DNA of 64,000 bases from the NCBI RefSeq assembly GCF_027744825.2, contig NC_071334.1:60703437-60767436 (forward strand), written 5' to 3'. The notes under the pieces are model-generated. The model saw only the letters and a program-made list of their open reading frames with translations. It did not search any database and was not told the origin of the DNA. Both the position numbers and the translations under genes were made by a program. The DNA is from Synchiropus splendidus (lineage: Eukaryota > Chordata > Actinopteri > Syngnathiformes > Callionymidae). This document shows, piece by piece, positions 22,366-64,000 of the stretch; within the stretch, counting starts at the first letter, position 1, and each line of letters begins with the position of its first letter.

Positions 22366-23511
22366 CAATGTCAATGTCAAAAAGTGTCTTTTAAATCGAG
22401 GTTTTTTTTTTGGTTTACAGAATCGATTTTTCTCCAAATTAAATGTATTGTTTATACAAAATATAATTCTGACAAAAGCATATAATGTGATTTGAGAAAA
22501 CTGTGAGTATGGCTGCAAATCTAATCACCTATTTTAAGGTAATCCAACAATCATTCGTTAAATTCAGTGTTTTCTAAATGTGTTGTTGATGTTCACGACA
22601 GTGGTGTTAACTCCAGTCACTCTGAAGTCTGCAGGTACGTGGTTGGACTTGGTGAAGCCAGAATCCTGTTAGGCCAGCAGAACACGGCTCCCATATTCTG
22701 CAGGTGATGAAGTTGCACACAGCATGTCAGACGTCGATTTCTGACACGCACAGTGATTCACTATCAAGCCCAGCAGGTCACTGTCGTTTCAAAGTGGCAC
22801 GCACAGCAAGGGCTACACTTTCATCATGTGATTGTGGAGACCAGAGGCCGGTGGATCAAAATCACACCGCAATCCTGCCTCCTGCGACATGTGAACAACA
22901 CAGTTGATAAGCACTGTGGCTATTGAGCAAGCAGCACCACTCCTGACTGACATCGCAACAGGCAACAGAGCTCCACATCTGAAATGGAAATATGGTACGG
23001 AATACCACTATTATCCAAGAAAAGTTCATGGTCAAAATAAGTCAGGATGTTGTGGAGTCCTCAACATAAGGCTGAGAGTGAGTTAGACAGAGATCATACC
23101 ACGCTTGTGCACCAAGTAGTGATCAAATTTTCATGTCAGATGAGCAGAATATTGAGATCAATATGGACCAGAACATCAAATGGCTTCATTTAAGGTGTTA
23201 AATCTGTTTTTTTCTTGAACAATCGAGTCTCTCATGTTGATCTGAAATATTTAGATTAAAGTTTTATTTAATTTCTTTTTATGGAGAACAGAATTTAGGT
23301 TCGATATCCTCTGTGTGTTGCACAGTGGGGAATGCATGTCTTTTAGTATTGGCTGAAGTTGCTTTCACTCGATAATACAGGTATGAAGTATTGTCTACTG
23401 ATTATATCACAATAATGCAATTTTATGTTTTATATTGTTAACCGCTAGAATATATAGGGATACAAAATAAGAAATAAGAAAGATGTCTCAAAGAAATAAA
23501 ACATTTAAATG

Positions 23512-23545
23512 TAAACAAACAAACAAACAAACAAACAAACAAACA
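23512..23545. repeat. AAAC microsatellite
   Basis: About eight tandem AAAC units. Confidence 0.9.
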
Positions 23546-24043
23546 ACAAAACAGCATTCTTAACTAATCTTAATCTCTTGAAAAAATAAACAAACAAACC
23601 CCTCCCGAAATAACTAACTAGCTAAATAAATAGAAAAATAGATAAGTAAGTGAACAATTGGCACAAAAACATATTCCTCTTCTGTGTTGCATGTCATCTC
23701 CTCTGTCAGCAATCTTGCTTTTGACTTTTGAAAACATTTTTTTTAAAAACATATTTTTTCTGCACACAAAAGAAAAAACAGCTGCTCAAATGATGATCAT
23801 GACACTTGATTCCGCGATATTCCATCCACATTCTTTTTTTCTGAAATATTGCAAAACATATTGGTATGATATTGTCTTGGTATTTCCAGTCATCTTTATC
23901 GATATTTAATCCATAGATACTGATTTGTGATGAAATAACATTATCTTTCTGTACACTCAACTTATGTTGTTGACTAAGGGAGCTGTGAAATTTAATAAAA
24001 AGTTTGTCTGTACTGACTGCCTAACTTGTTTTCATGCACATAA

Positions 24044-24091
24044 CATTATACTGTAAGATTTGCTCTCATGAACAAATCTTACAGTATAATG
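24044..24091. repeat. Perfect 19-bp hairpin
   Basis: CATTATACTGTAAGATTTG at 24044-24062 is followed by a 10-nt loop and its exact reverse complement at 24073-24091. No flanking duplication recognised. It could be a tiny snap-back element or a structured RNA; nothing decides between them. Confidence 0.85.
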
Positions 24092-24310
24092 CTGAACTAA
24101 CAGTATCGCAGTATATCACAATGCACCGTATCACCACTCCGGTGTCAGGAATACGCATCATAGCACAAGACACCTGCCAATACACAGCCCGCGTGTACAG
24201 CAGTATTCCACTGGTGTCCACTGAAGTGGCTGATGCACAGGTTTGACACATCACCTTTTGAAAAGCTGCCAACTGTAGTGGATGCTGCATGGAAGGGTTC
24301 AAAAGATCAT

Positions 24311-24411
<101 letters not shown>

Positions 24412-24805
24412 GGTAATAACAAGATAAAATAATAATAATCTCGATTGTTCCAAGGATGATGTCTTGCGATGACGGGCCAAAAAAAAAGCAGATGGTGTGT
24501 GAAGTGAAGGATTCACCCATCCCGTCTCCATATGAGCAGTATTGAACATGCCACATCCCCACTGCTGGTTCAGACCCAAAGCACACCAGGAATGTAATGG
24601 GCCGGGCCCAGTGATACCGGTTGTTGAAAGCCTGAAAGCTTTTGTTGCAGCTGAAATGCCAAGTAGGTCAGCAGCAACGTTGACTGTCCAAAGTTCAAGC
24701 GTTACAAAAGCCTCAACCGTGGCAAACACAGAGCAGTCTCTTTGTTTCAGCCACTACAGTTCACTTGTACTGGCACAGCCATTTGTCTTCAGCGGACGAG
24801 AAAGC

Positions 24806-63178
<38,373 letters not shown>

Positions 63179-64000
63179 GAAAGTCAGTGGAGCGGAATAG
63201 GTTCTGGGACGAACACCCGCAAAACCTAAATATTTCATGGAATCATTTCTTCGTCTGAGAACTCCTTTTATGAAGACCACAGCTTTAATAGGGCTTTGTT
63301 TCAAAACTGTTTCATAAAAAAAAATTCTTTGATGGTTAAGGCCCCACTGGTGAGTGAGGTTGATACCTCTGCTTTGAGGTCCCTGCGAAGCAACATATGC
63401 TGAGACATTTTATATGTAAAAACAAATGGTTTCTTCTGTTTCTTTTCAACAACACATTCTCACACCTAAGGTGCAACATATTGATGATCTCATTCATTCA
63501 GCCTCCTGCGATGCATATTAATGCATAGTGTAAAATTTTACCGAAAGATTGGAAGCTGTCTTCAATATATTGCTGATGTCTCTTAGTATATAGAGCATCT
63601 TATGTGGCTCTCCCCGAATGACAGTCGCCGTAACTGAAGCTCACGTTTTTTTGAGGCACAATCCAGTGGATGACCTTAACCCCAATCCCTGTCTTTATTT
63701 TATGTTACACGCAGTTCATAACGTTAAGAGAGGCTGTGGAGGGTGAAAGCCCAATGCATTAACATGCAGCGCTTGAAGATAGTCACTATTTGATGCCAAG
63801 GAAGTGTGAATGTGTTGGTTAAGCCATGGAGTAGGGCTCACGAATTGGAATACCTATGCATTAACATGCAATGCAGAAAGGTAACTTCTCTGTCACCAGT
63901 GGACTTTAAATTCCTTTTGACGCTCATCAAAATGTTGTGCTGAGTGAGAGAGAGTTGAGAAGCGTGACTTTCTCAAGAGGTCGACAAGTCTCACGGGGGC
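63179..64000 (+). other. MAO-like 3' UTR and flank
   Basis: No AATAAA close to the stop; a CATAAA variant lies at 63313-63318. Two identical 15-mers (ATGCATTAACATGCA) sit at 63754-63768 and 63856-63870. No further gene seen. Confidence 0.5.

Noticed and set aside
24542..24805. Upstream in-frame extension of the MAO-like start
   Set aside because: The sequence before Met (24806) does not resemble amine oxidases, and the FAD motif sits at the normal distance from this Met.

Overview
This is teleost fish nuclear DNA. It has large GT-AG introns, small exons, vertebrate-specific protein families, long AT microsatellites, and fish-type transposon debris (Tc1-like, hAT and pogo/Tigger-type MITEs, L2/CR1 and L1 LINE fragments, tRNA-like SINE copies). 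There is no operon structure, and I saw no CRISPR array, rRNA, tRNA gene or viral insertion. Most open frames in the window are noise in introns and repeats. The real coding content is 22 spliced exons in three genes.

Left (1-5.6 kb, + strand): the last three coding exons of VAV2, a Rho-family guanine exchange factor and adaptor. They encode the SH2-SH3 linker and the complete C-terminal SH3 domain with its stop codon. The rest of the gene lies upstream of the window.

Middle (7.7-18.9 kb, - strand): a complete seven-exon gene for a 347-residue CXADR-like (coxsackie/adenovirus receptor, CTX family) adhesion protein. It has a signal peptide, V-set and C2-set Ig domains, one membrane span and an 83-residue tail. 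All splice phases agree. It is tail-to-tail with VAV2.

Right (24.8-63.2 kb, + strand): a complete twelve-exon gene for a 518-residue flavin monoamine oxidase with a C-terminal membrane anchor. All splice phases close, and intron 4 is of the rare GC-AG type. The covalent-FAD cysteine, flavin-site lysine and one cage tyrosine are present, but the residue after the FAD cysteine is proline where MAO-A/B have the other cage tyrosine. This points to a monoamine oxidase class distinct from canonical vertebrate MAO. It is head-to-head with the CXADR-like gene across about 5.9 kb.

Most transposable elements lie in the monoamine oxidase introns: three copies of one TA-flanked MITE (one broken and fused to another repeat), two copies of a hAT-type element, a Tc1-like relic, L2 and L1 fragments, and two SINE-like copies. 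The three genes share no evident pathway; the arrangement is a normal gene neighbourhood. I found no clearly new multi-gene system. The best leads are the unusual monoamine oxidase, the divergent CXADR-like protein and several perfect hairpins.
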